From the NCBI GenBank assembly GCA_958450325.1, contig OY288257.1, positions 32,444,771 to 32,508,770 of the forward strand: 64,000 nt of DNA, in the 5' to 3' direction. Positions 32,699-43,354 of this stretch are shown here, piece by piece. The notes beneath the pieces are model-generated. The model did not search any database. It had not been told where the DNA came from and was given only the letters and a program-made list of their open reading frames with translations. Positions within the stretch are counted from its first letter, which is position 1. Every line of letters begins with the position of its first letter. The position numbers and the translations under genes are program-made. This stretch comes from Agrostemma githago (taxonomy: Eukaryota > Streptophyta > Magnoliopsida > Caryophyllales > Caryophyllaceae).

Positions 32699-33100
32699 CC
32701 ATTTCTCAATGTCATTAGCAAATTTTATCAAAATCGTTTTTTTTTTTACAAAAAGCAAGTCAATTAGCTAGAATTATTTATTCTACTGTCGTAAACATCT
32801 TGAACTAATAGTCTTGGTGTAATTCGAGATTGCAAATTTCCCATGCCTGAACTACGTTTGGTTTGATTATGCTAATCGCGGATACGTAGGCAGCCCCTCA
32901 AAAGGGTACAACCAATGCAATCAAGAAAAGACAGGAGCGGTTTAATAATAAACTTCTTTTATTAATTCAAAAAAAAAAATCCCGATGAACTCGGAAAGTT
33001 ACAAAATGCAGGAATAAAAAAAAAATAAACACAAAAAGGGCACACAAATAATAATAATAATAATAATACTTAAATAATAATAAATCTAAGGACTCGGCAT
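32699..33100. other. B region between convergent gene ends
   Basis: This is the gap between the integrase stop and the stop of the antisense gene. It has a poly-T run, a poly-A run, a (TAA)n-like microsatellite (about 33045-33080) and a minus-strand AATAAA at 32963-32958 that could end the antisense transcript. No coding sequence is seen. Confidence 0.6.
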
Positions 33101-34880
33101 TTAGGGCATCTTGCCCTTCCCCTTGTCCTTGGCATCTCTAGTCGTCCACTGACGACGACGCGGAGGGGAGCGTTCCCGAATCACCACGGGAACTTCCCTA
33201 GCTCGGGCTCGAGTGTTTGAGCCCGACTCCCCTGTCATATTAATGGGCCCAAGTCGAGCCCTGACGGGCTCAGGGAGCCGGTCACGCGGACCAAGTCGGT
33301 TCCGGACCGCCAACCTCGGCCCAAGTCGTCGTTCCAAGTCAGTCTGCCCTCGAGTGCTGCTAGAACCGACTTCCTTAGATCGAGTCTTAGTTTGTGACTT
33401 AAGACCCGATTCTCCCCGAACTGTGGTCTCAGGACTGTGTTCCCCGGTGAAGAAGTCTCTGTTGTCCTTCGCCGACTCACGCTGAACCAATTCGATGGCC
33501 TCATCAACTTTTAAGGCCTTTCGAGCTTCCTCGGACTCTTCAGAAGTCCACTTCTGATAAGCCCGTGATACCCAAGCAGATTGGCAAGGGCTAGGTATCG
33601 TCCATGTGGGACGAGTGAACCATCGTTGCAACCAAGTGTCGCACATAGCGTCCGTCAATTGGAGTGGGACGCTGATAATGGCTTCAGTCTCAGGGATGCG
33701 CTGAGACGAACCGAACTGCCTTAGGAGGCGGTCCGGATAAATGTGAACTGTCCGGTCTAAGGACAAGATCGTCAGGTATCGGGCTTGGTCCCTCTTAGCC
33801 AGTCCGGTCAATTTTGAAAGGAACCACCAAGCGACGGTCCACCTGATCAAAGGACCCCCATGAAACACCAACTCCTCGTCCCAGTAAGCTCGATCTATCC
33901 GATGACTCGAGCTTATCTTCCGCCTTCGGGAGCTAATCTGACTGCTCCGATAGTTGGAAATGCTCGGAGGGGTCTCTATGATCGATAACCGCTCCGACAA
34001 CCATATCTGAAAAGAATACGCAAACTTCGTAAGCCATTGGGTGGTCCGCTACAGCCCACTCGATCGAGTACAGCAGCTGACTCGATCGAGTAAGCCTGTC
34101 AAAAACAGGCAGTAGCTCCGTACGAGTGTCACTCGATCGAGTGACAGGTCCACTCGATCAAGTGACTTACGAGAATCAGAAAATTCGCGCGAAACGTGAA
34201 AAAAAATAAAATAAAAATAAAAAAATCGAGGTGCATACTTGCAGAAAACGGGTACTCCCCGTCAGCGGTCGAGTTGGGTCAAGCCGTCTGGCGTCCAGGC
34301 CCGTAATAATCTCCCCAGTGGCTAGCCAAGCAGGGCTATGACCAGTCTCCATCTGGTCAACCACTCCGATTAGCCTGATTTGACCCCTGCATGAGTCAAG
34401 CTCCATCAGCCCCTCGAAGACATAGCAATGCAGCATGCAAAAGGCGAAAGCCCTACGCCTATGAGCAGGGGTGGCCCTCACGTCCCGTGGGTTCATGAAC
34501 TTATCGGCCAAATCGAATAGGGAAACGTTATCTCCCTGCACCATTCGGTTTGCCTCAGCATGAGACAAACCCAAAAACTCCCTTAATCTCCTCCTCGGAT
34601 CCGGGTAGAATGGGGGAATAGCGGGCTGAATAGCAAGACCCCAGCCGCCTATAGCCGCAATCTCCTCGGGCAAAGGACACATCTCGCCCCTCGGGAATGC
34701 AAACACGTGATGGGTGGTGTCCCAAAACGACAGACAGGCATCCAGAAAGTGCGAATCCACTATCAGACGTTGAAAAGGGAATAAGTTGACTATCCCCATC
34801 TGAGTCAGTCGGACCTTCTCCTCGTCCCGAAAGTATTGGGACCAGGCGAGAAGCATAGCCGTCAAATGGTCGATACCCAT
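33101..34880 (-). CDS. B antisense gene, two predicted exons, PMD-like
   Basis: Exon 1 runs 34880-34239 (214 codons from ATG) and exon 2 runs 34006-33101, ending in TAA, for ~515 residues. The donor GTATGC after 34239 and the acceptor TTTTCAG before 34006 keep the frame exactly (phase 0). Exon 1 has FWDTTHHVFAFPRGEMCPLP then EEIAAIGGW and FLGLSHAEA. This layout resembles the plant mobile domain (aminotransferase-like) family found in plant transposons; the call is by memory of the family pattern, not by search. Exon 2 has a WDEELVFHGGPLIRWTVAWW block and a basic C-terminus rich in Arg/Lys. It lies antisense between integrase and PPT, as in other Tat elements. A TATA box is at 34977-34984. Role unknown; it appears intact while pol is broken. 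Confidence 0.7.
34007..34238 (-). other. Predicted intron of the antisense gene
   Basis: The 232-bp intron has GTATGC at the 5' end and a T-rich TTTTCAG at the 3' end, and its 5' half is T-rich on the minus strand. Inside are four ACTCGATCGAGT-type palindromes at 34057-34070, 34079-34092, 34129-34144 and 34150-34165, the same core as in the LTR. Translating through it gives only a short low-complexity tail. Confidence 0.65.
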
Positions 34881-34976
34881 AGCAGAGATTCCTAACTTTC
34901 TTGAAAGTCTACAAGATTTTGAGAAAGGAGAAGGAGAGTTTGAGTTGTGATGCAGAAACTGAAGCAGGGATTCCCA

Positions 34977-34984
34977 TATTTATA
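34977..34984 (-). promoter_or_regulatory. TATA box of the antisense gene
   Basis: TATAAATA on the minus strand lies 97 bp upstream of the ATG at 34880. It is the same octamer as the B LTR TATA box. It suggests an own promoter rather than chance antisense frames. Confidence 0.55.
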
Positions 34985-35720
34985 ATGGGAAAACCTAACA
35001 AAAAACCTAACTACCCTGCTTCCTCAGCAAGCTGGGCCCTATGCGCGCGCAGGCCTGATTTCAAACTTGAACCCAGAATAGGAATCAAGCTGTCCCGAGC
35101 TTTCCTAAGATTTTCTAAAAAGAAAAATTTTGATAAAATTTCTTTTCGTCAAAATTTTTGTCTTTCCAAAATTTTCAATCTTTTTCTCCCCAGCGAGAGT
35201 CAACATTTTACCTACGTGTTACATGCAAGTTGTTATGTATCAGCATACAGGTACACCCCAGACTTCAAGAAGCAAGTCCCCGCGAAACTATTTAATTTCC
35301 CCAACGGAGTTAGCTTTTCCCCGGTGTGCTACATCCAAAGTGCAATGTGTCGGCATACGGGTACACCTACTCCCCAAAAGAGGCAAGCTTTACTCCCCAC
35401 GGAGCATCATCATCAGCTCAAGTACGTCTCAAGGCTTCAAAAGCAAGCTCGTACAACTCACATACTTCCCCAGCGGAACGCCCGAGGCGGCATTTTTCCC
35501 GAAATGATACGGACGGGCCCACGCATAGGCGCGCCCAGGACTTATGCTACAAGTCTGACTCCCCGCGAAGCTATCATCATCAGGACAGGTATGACCCTCT
35601 ACTTATGGCTGGCGAGCCCTTCACGCAAGTCTACTGGACTATAAACGACCCAACCGGAAGTCTACCAGGTCTTAGCAGGCGTGGTAGCTACTCTGACTTT
35701 CGCCTTGTCCAAGCCTCAGT
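34985..35720 (+). other. B 3' UTR with degenerate repeats
   Basis: No coding sequence is supported. A motif like CAGCATACAGGTACACC near 35239 recurs as CGGCATACGGGTACACC near 35352. CCCC-R-CGRA-type blocks recur at about 35190, 35278, 35300, 35395, 35470 and 35560. Degenerate 3' UTR repeats of this kind are known in Tat/Ogre elements. Confidence 0.6.
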
Positions 35721-35734
35721 CAGAGTGGGGGCTC
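35721..35734 (+). other. B polypurine tract
   Basis: CAGAGTGGGGGCTC directly precedes the 3' LTR start TGTAGACACCC at 35735. It is the plus-strand primer site. Confidence 0.85.
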
Positions 35735-38303
35735 TGTAGACACCCGCATTTTGACTGCCACGTGTCTATGGTAGTCTCCGAAAAAAACACCCGATGATGA
35801 TCGGACGCAAACGTGACTTAGTATACTCGGATTTGGGCTCGGAATTCATAATATCCGACATGGACTTTTTAGCGGAGTAAAATCTCACAAAACAGACCTC
35901 AATTTCAGGCCCAGTGGGTTGTTCCGAGTCAAATGAGACTAATTTGGGGCAAAACCGACACCAAAAATAATTCCCGTCGTTTGGCGACCGGGTCAAAACC
36001 CGGTCAAAGACGAAACCGTCTCATAAGTCAACCAAGTTCAGATTGGCGCACAAATCAAAATTCAAAAAAGTAACCAAATCAACAAAGTCAAAACTTCCCT
36101 ATTTTGGCTCAACCGTTTGACCCACTCGATCGAGTGGATTGACCCCACTCGATCGAGTGGAGCCTCTTTTACCCGGGTTTGGCTCGTTTGCGAAGGCACT
36201 CGATCGAGTGCACTAGGGCCACTCGATCGAGTGCCCCTATGTCGAGGGGTGAAGTCTATAAATACCGCTTCACCCCCCCCCCCATGCATTTCACCTTTTT
36301 TTTTCACTTTTTCACCCTACAATTTCAGTCACCTTTTACCCTACTACAACCCTACATACCTACACTACAAACCCTAAGCAAAAAACACCATTTCCGAGCC
36401 TCCTTGACCCTCGGAAATCGACACACACACACACACACACATCCATACACACCATAACTCACATACGTACTCGATACTCCCAAGCCTTGTCGCTATTCAC
36501 GAGCCTATTTCCGAGATTTACACTAGCATGTATGTTGAGGGTGTCTTAAACCCCTTTTCTATCTCTTTTCTATACCGTTTTTATGTACATTTTTGCATTA
36601 TTGTATCGTAGTAACACTAGCTTTTTCATATTTTCGCGTTTCTATTTTTTTGCATCTTTATTTCGTTTCGTCATTTTCTTTTTCTATTACTAACGTCATT
36701 AATCATACCGCGTATATATAATATTAACATCAAAAGTCGGTTTTAAAACGTTGGACTACGATGATCACTTTTGGTCCGTCTAATCCCTTTACGAGCAACG
36801 ACGGAGGTGGAGCCCTTTCGAGGAGCCCCGCCCCAATGTACTCAAGGGCGTGACGTGATCGTGATCCGTCGTAGTTGAACGTAGTTAATACCATTTCCAT
36901 AATTGGTTCGAGACCCGTTGACACGAATACCGACATCACATAACCCGAAAGGGTTAGTTTCGATGTCGTGACGTAGAGGGATGCATCTCGTCACTAATTC
37001 AAAATTTCCTAATCTAACGATAAAATATTTCCACAAAATCCCGATGACGGTATTATATTCGTTCATACACGATTATAGTACCGTAGGTCGAGCTAAGTAC
37101 GAATCGTGCAATATTCGTATTTGGTTAGGCCGACTATCGATTTCAAGTCATAAAACAAAGCGAGTTACCACTCGTACAGGGGGCACTCGACCGAGTGCCA
37201 TAGGCCACTCGATCGAGTAGCACCCCAAAAAAGGGTCAGTAGCCACGTTAAACGTGCACTCGACCGAGTCACACCACCACTCGGTCGAGTGGGTCCTGTA
37301 ACCCACAAAGCCGAGGGGTTTGACCCATAATTCAAACCCCGACCCTTTTATCGACTTTAGTCATCACGTGCAAAGACGATCACGTGACTATCCTATTTCC
37401 AAAACTATACACATCACGACACGTAGAACGACTTTGACCACTTTGACGTGATAAGTCGGGACAAGACTACGGGATGTGAGATTAGGCTAGCAATATGCCA
37501 CAGTCTCATGTTCCCGTCCTTCGTTTAATATGCTACATAATGCGTATTTAATCGGGGTTAGTCCGTCTACATATTTTCGCGGTCTAGTTTGCATACGGGT
37601 CCGTCCCTCTCATTATATTGCGCTATTTTTTATTCCGTTTATTATTTTATTTACGTAATGTTGTATTGTGAATTCCGGGTTGTATTTCCGCCCGTGTAAT
37701 TTGTATGTTATTTCTATTTATTTTCGAGCTTTGTTTATTTAATTGCTTTTACGCTTTATAAATGAACCTCGCATGCTAAATCATTTCGACAAATAATCAA
37801 GATGCATTAAATGACGTAGCAAATCAATAATTCACATGCTTAGCCCGAAAACGCTGTTTGCATATCATTTAATTATTTTACTAGCGCGCGTACACGAACA
37901 CGAACGATGTCTTAGTAGAGGCCGCCATGTGCGGGCGGGGTTGGGTGTCCTTAGTGGGTTTCCCAACACGTACCCTCACCCCTTACTCAGAACCTTTGGT
38001 TTCCGGATGTCCGAAACCCTTGGCGCACGAGAGTCATTCTTTACACGATTACCGGTATAGATGGTATCGGTATCGCAATGCAAAGGGACGAGCCCCATGA
38101 ACTCTGAAATCGGAGTGGGCTTACTTTGTGTATCGCCCATGACGACATAGAGTGGGCCCGTATGGTTCCGAATAACCACAAAATTCGGTGGCGACTCCAT
38201 TTTGACTTAAATTTCGAACCCGAGAACAATCTCACCACGAGATTCATTCGCCTACCCAAACCCGCGCTTCGCCGCGTCGGGGTGGACCTACGTCATGTCC
38301 ACA
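35735..38303 (+). repeat. B 3' LTR
   Basis: 2569 bp, ending CATGTCCACA before TSD CTCGG. It repeats both palindrome clusters (36123-36233; about 37184-37292) and the TATA box (about 36257). Differences from the 5' LTR are few, such as a shorter C run near 36272. Confidence 0.95.
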
Positions 38304-38308
38304 CTCGG

Positions 38309-39491
38309 TAACCAAGGCCTTTTCACACCGTGGGTGGTCATAATGGTCAAAATGCAAATCCCGTAGTAAATCCCTAGTAAGCTAGGTGGACTCAAGGTAA
38401 AGGACCAATGATATCATTGATTTGGCGTCATTCTACTAGACTAAAGTCCAAGACTCGATTTATACAACTAGGAAGGGAAAGTAAACACTCGCACACTAGC
38501 CTCTAAACCGGGTTTTCGAAAACTGTTTACACACATGACACACAACAAAACACAAAACAAAGACACAACGAAAATGAAAGAAAAAGAGACAAAACAAAAC
38601 AAAACAAGGAGAAACAACACATAAACAAAACAAACACCACCCCGATCTTCAAACAAGTCTCCAAATCCACAACAATCTTTACAAAGCTCCTCCCGAGCAC
38701 ACATCATCATAAATCTTCTCCAAACTCACAGGAAGCAAAGAGGGAAAAAGGGATGAAGAGATGTTACCGGAAGTCTTGAAAACTCACCAAAGCTAACGGC
38801 GATTAGGCAACCTATATGGAAAAAAGAGGGGCAAAACACGCACAACAAAACAAAAATACGACATAACGACGCAAAAAGGAAAAGACACAAAAGAAAATCT
38901 TTTTCATTTTTGTGAAAATTTTTCAAATTTTTAGGTTTTTTTTCAAATTTTTCGAAAAACTAAGAAAATAAAACTAACGACGATAGAATATCGCTCCCCA
39001 CACTTAAACCGAGCCATGTCCTCATGCTCGATTGTAGTGTGCGGAGAGACAAAAGAAAAAGAAAAGAAACTACGAAAACAAAGCTAAAAATCAAAAATAA
39101 AGTGAAGAAAAGGGTAGAAAGTGTCCGGCCGGGGTGTAGTCAAGTCACCATGGGCCGAGACAAGAAATGATATGAAAGGGGGAAGAAAAATAAAAAGAAG
39201 GAAATAAAAGGAAATGGGAGGGGAGGGCTAGGTGTAATCAAGTCACCTAGCACGGATTCCGCCTAAATCCGACTAAATCCTCAAAAAGAAAGAGTGAAAA
39301 ACTTGTAAAATTTGGATTTTGAAATGACTCTCGATGTAGTCACGTCATCGAGAGTCGGAAGCAACCATATACCAAGGCCTCGAAGGCCACCATGACATCA
39401 AGACACAAAAGTGTACAAGGGGAAGGGAATAAACAAAGGAAAACAAGCAACAACAAAAACGGAAAAGAAAGGATAGTTGTCGTACCATAGG
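38309..39491 (-). other. Element A 3' region, part 2
   Basis: The A 3' region resumes after B. It has GTTGCCTAATCGCC complement near 38800, an internal PPT copy (38994-39008, TTTAAGTGTGGGGAG on the minus strand) and the conserved GAGGACATGGCTCG neighbour near 39020. No gene is supported. Confidence 0.75.
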
Positions 39492-39570
39492 TTAGCAACT
39501 CACTCTCTCCATCGTCTCATAGATCAATATAGGCACTTGCTTGTCGTCATCATTGTTATTCCGCTTCAAA
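39492..39570 (-). CDS. Conserved small ORF end in A
   Basis: A minus-strand frame ends here with DDDKQVPILIYETMERVSC and stop, matching the 25-aa ORF of E. In A the frame is open for up to 128 codons upstream, through the palindrome array, so no start can be chosen. A' carries the same end (45598-45676) with YDYDKQVPILIYE. Function unknown; may be an exon end. Confidence 0.35.
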
Positions 39571-39789
39571 CTTGATAGAACCGCATGGTTGAGGTAGTAA
39601 TGGTGTGAGGGGGGTAGGATTCGATGTGAAACTCGGTGTGAAGGGAAGAGAAATGAGGTGAGGGTATGTAAATGAAGTGTAAGGGTCATATGACATGAGC
39701 AAGGATGGGTAGGGAGGTTGAGTGGGGGTATACAATGGTTGGGTGGGCCCAAATGTCGAAGAAGAGGCCAAAAGAGGAGAAAGGGGACC

Positions 39790-39976
39790 ATCCCGGTCGG
39801 GATAGATGGTCCCGGTCGGGAAGACACACTCGTCCCGGACGGGAAGCCACCTTCCCGGTCGGGACGGCACTCCAGCAAGCTCCAATTTTTGCACCTCCAT
39901 CCCGATCGGGACGGCTCCTTCCCGGTCGTGATGGCATATCCTTCCCGGTCGGGAAGCTCCCTTCCCGCCCGGGATG
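39790..39976. repeat. Internal palindrome array of A
   Basis: About eight ATCCCGGTCGGGAT-type palindromes lie 290 bp after the end of the gag-like ORF in element orientation, the same place as in E. A' has the copy at 45895-46083. Confidence 0.9.
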
Positions 39977-40264
39977 GGTCTTCTTGACCTCCAAAATCCC
40001 AAAAGCTTCACCGATGCTTCAAAAACCGACTTCCATACTCACGACCCAAGCTCTATCATTAACCATTCCTCTCTAGGAATCATCTTCACTTCACACCTAA
40101 GACAATAAGCTCAAATACAACATCAAATTCCCTCCCTCACATCGCTCATCAACAATACAAATAAACAAGAATTCCACAAAGGCTAACAAATCCTAGAAAC
40201 CAAACTATACAAACAAACATAAACACAAATACAAGCACAAAAGAAAAGGGAAAAGATATTTACA

Positions 40265-41548
40265 CTAACTACTCTCACCAACAACGCCTCCATAGCCATC
40301 AAGAGCTCGGAGTAGTAAGTCAAATGCTCTAGCAACATCTTCATTTAAGCTCACATGGCCGAGCCTAGCCACTCCTAAGAGCTTCCAAGTCGGAGGGAAG
40401 AAGCGATCATCTTCATTATGCTCGGGGTTATTGTGATCTTCTGGGTCTTCGGAACCAACATAGCTACGACTCTTATGACCATCCGGTAGGTATAGTGGTC
40501 TAGAGTCGTGCTCGGTGTCATGATGTGGGAGATCACACCCTAGGGGTGTCGCTTCTTCTACGGGGTCGAGAGTGGAACTCTTTTCCACCGCCCGACAAGG
40601 ATCCTCTTCACCAATTGTCTCACAAGACAAGGGACTAGACATCGAGTGCGGTAGAGGAGGAGAAGGCATCAAGTTTTCTTCATTGGAGGCTTTAGGATCC
40701 TCCAATTTCCCATTCAAAGCAAGTTCCAAGGCATCTACTTCCTTTTCCCAAGTATTGCGCTCCTTTTCACTCACCTTGTCTAATTGGTCATGAGGGGTCA
40801 TCTCTTCACTTGGGTTTGGATTGTCACCATCCGGTTCATCACGAAGAAAATCAAACAAATCCAACTTTATAGACAATACATTGGCTCCCCAAGAGTTATC
40901 TTGATCGTCATGTTCAAATCCCTCCTCATTGTCGACCCTTGAAGCTTCAACTTCCTCTATTCTTCCCATATCTTCACTATCCAAGCAACACTCAACAATG
41001 ATCTCATGATTAACCCTCTCTTCTTCATTTGTAGCTTCAAGGTTGGGTTGACTTTCTTGTGGAGGCACCCGACCTTCTTGCCCAAATGAACCTTCCTCAA
41101 CATGTAGTGGAGCTCGAGTGGCCAACATCGTGATATGAGCCATGAGTGCATTGATGCGAGCATCTTGCACCTCTATTTGGGCCTTGAACTCCTCCCTAAC
41201 CCCTTGTATTTGAGTCAACATCAATTGTTGACCCTTTTGCAATAACATCATCATCTCATGTTGGCTCCCTTGTGTTTGGACCAACATTTGACAAGTCTCA
41301 AAGTTAGGGATATTTGGTTGTGGGTTATGTGAGGGTGTTTGGTAGTTGTTAGGATGTGGGAACGATCCTTGACAACTTTCTTGGTAACCGTAAGAAGAGG
41401 GTTCATAAGATTGTTGATGAGGTTGATATGGTTGGTAAAGTTGTGGGTTTTGGTAATTCGCCCCATAGTTGTCCCGTGATGATTGATGGTAGCTTGGACG
41501 AGCCATGTCCATAACGTTGCTTTGGTACATAGGATGAGCTAGAAGCAC
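40265..41548 (-). CDS. A gag-tail protein without capsid or protease
   Basis: An open frame of up to 427 codons reads from about 41548 (first ATG near 41530, MYQSNVMDMARPSYHQSS) to TAG-type stop at 40265. The first ~75 residues are rich in Gln, Tyr, Asn and Pro, like the linker after the zinc knuckle in E gag. A coiled-coil-like stretch follows (QKGQQLMLTQIQGVREEFKA). The rest is acidic and Ser/Pro-rich, and the end, DVARAFDLLLRALDG, matches the E gag-protease tail AFDLFLRALDG. Capsid, zinc knuckle and protease are absent. Its frame is nevertheless intact, unlike the other gag genes here. Role unknown; perhaps an assembly partner for another gag. Confidence 0.6.
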   Translation of the reverse strand: MLLAHPMYQSNVMDMARPSYHQSSRDNYGANYQNPQLYQPYQPHQQSYEPSSYGYQESCQGSFPHPNNYQTPSHNPQPNIPNFETCQMLVQTQGSQHEMMMLLQKGQQLMLTQIQGVREEFKAQIEVQDARINALMAHITMLATRAPLHVEEGSFGQEGRVPPQESQPNLEATNEEERVNHEIIVECCLDSEDMGRIEEVEASRVDNEEGFEHDDQDNSWGANVLSIKLDLFDFLRDEPDGDNPNPSEEMTPHDQLDKVSEKERNTWEKEVDALELALNGKLEDPKASNEENLMPSPPLPHSMSSPLSCETIGEEDPCRAVEKSSTLDPVEEATPLGCDLPHHDTEHDSRPLYLPDGHKSRSYVGSEDPEDHNNPEHNEDDRFFPPTWKLLGVARLGHVSLNEDVARAFDLLLRALDGYGGVVGESS

Positions 41549-41698
41549 TTGAGCAAACGTTAGTATCCTAGTGCTTTTGAGGCACTAGGAGGGGAGAATA
41601 GCACACAAGAAGAAAAAACGGAGATACACAAGGAGAAGAGAACACAAAAGTCAAGAACAAAGTCCAAAATTAAGCAAACAAAAGTCTAAACTACGCCG

Positions 41699-41716
41699 TC
41701 CCCGGCAACGGCGCCA
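41699..41716 (-). other. A primer-binding site (tRNA-Asp)
   Basis: The plus strand shows TCCCCGGCAACGGCGCCA, the exact 3' end of plant tRNA-Asp; its complement is the PBS of minus-strand element A. The LTR starts 4 bp to the right at 41720. Confidence 0.9.
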
Positions 41717-41719
41717 ATT

Positions 41720-43354
41720 TGATGGGAGGGATTTGTCGTGAATCCCAACCGTCAAATAAAACCGGCAAAACCTAACTAGGGTAGCTAGGGTAAGTCGGGT
41801 CGAATCCACAGGGATGGGAGGTCGGACTAGGGTATGCTACGGTCTAGGACTAGGTTCGAGACAAGCTATTCTAAGGAGGGGGAGACTAGGACTAAGCTAG
41901 GTCTAAAGCAAGAAAACAATCAAAGGAAACGGGCTAGGATTAGGTCGGGGTCAAAGGGGTAATGGAATGGTCAAGGGAGAACTAGAGTGAAGGAGGTAGT
42001 AGGGTAATCTAGGTAATGCTCGGGCTCTCGCAACTTAGACTCACCTAGAGGTTCCACCTAAAACCCACCTTGGCGACACAAACGACAAACGGGGTTACTA
42101 GCGTGATATCGGGGCCTAGGTCACATCCGGGCTCTCGCAACTTAGACCGACCTAAGGGTCGTCCTCACCGGGCTCTCGCAACTTAATGAGGGAACCAAAC
42201 CCACAAACAAACTATCACCCACAAGAGAAAAGGCAAGAAAACAAGCATATGCACATACTAGTCATTCAAGCATTTCAACAAACATGTGATATGCATCAAA
42301 CCAAGGGGAAACCCAAATCTTCCACCAACATCTCCAACAATCCCTTAATCATCCAATTAACACCCTAATCGCCTTACTAACCCTAGCAAGGATCTACTCT
42401 AACATATCTATATTAAAACTAACACTAATAAGATGAACCAAAACAACAATCAAAACAAACATGAAGAAACTAACAAGAACTATGAAGTATGAACAATACA
42501 TTCAACAAAGAATCAAACTTTAAAGAAAGAACAAGGATTAAGAGAAAGGAAAAGAAGATTATACCATACTAGAAGATGAAAAGAAGAAAGAAACTTGCAT
42601 AAATGGAAGAACCCAAAACAAACATCCAAGTTTGTCAAGCTTGGTGGAGATCTTGAGGAATTCCCAAATTACAAGCATTAATCTAAGATTAACGATAATC
42701 TAAAGACTAATCTACACTAATCTATGCTAAAACTATCTAGGGTTTAGTGTCTAATGAAGTGCATAACATAAGATTAGATGAGATGGTGTCTTAATACAAG
42801 AGGGGGGTATATATAGGGTTACAAGTGGAAAGGAGAAGAAACAATGAAGCGCAGGTCTGAACTGGGCTCATCCCGGTCGGGATCAGTTGGTCCCGATCGG
42901 GATGAGGTGGTCCCGATCGGGATGAACTCATCCCGGTCGGGATGGACCCAAGACAGTATCTCTTCCTTTTGTGCACCCCATCCTGGACGGGATAACGCCT
43001 TCCCGATCGAGATGGGTCTTGTAGGCCTCCAATAAGAACTTTTTGGTCCCTCCTTGATTCTCATGGGCTTCCCATCGACTCTCGAGACTCGGGATCGGGT
43101 CTCGTAAGCTCGGGATTGGGTCCCAAGGTCTCGGGGTCGACTCCAAGGCATCGATTGATCGTCCCTTTACTCCGTTGGCTCCAAAATGTGTATGTATCGA
43201 GTCGAAATCGCTCCAACTCTTCCAAATCGGTCTCGAGAACCTGAAACGAACTAAAGGAAGCATAAGAAGCCCCTAAGCCGCTCCCAAGGAGCGATTCTAC
43301 AAGGAAAATGGGACCAAAACACTACCAAATAGGCACTACAAATCACACTTATCA
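41720..43354 (-). repeat. A right LTR, shared with A'
   Basis: 1635 bp from TGATGGGAGGG to CACTTATCA, near-identical to 19786-21421. PBS lies to its left, so it is the 5' LTR of A. A PPT complement lies to its right (43355), so it is also the 3' LTR of A'. Palindromes are at 42869-43016 and the TATA box at 42808-42815. Confidence 0.92.

Larger units (their letters stand above)
22465..38303 (+). mobile_element. Element B: young Tat-lineage Ty3/gypsy element
   Basis: Complete 15.8-kb element: 5' LTR 22465-25036, PBS 25040-25057, gag-pol 26286-32698, antisense gene 34880-33101, 3' repeats, PPT 35721-35734, 3' LTR 35735-38303. The lineage call rests on a CX2H-type knuckle, the DDGS protease site, a second (archaeal-type) RNase H after RT and the antisense ORF between integrase and 3' LTR. 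By eye I count only about eight base differences plus tract-length changes between LTRs of ~2570 bp, so it is the youngest insertion. It interrupts the 3' region of element A. Confidence 0.92.

Noticed and set aside
40265..41548. Env-like gene of an Athila-type element
   Set aside because: It lies where gag should be, has no signal peptide or membrane segment, and its tail matches E gag-protease.
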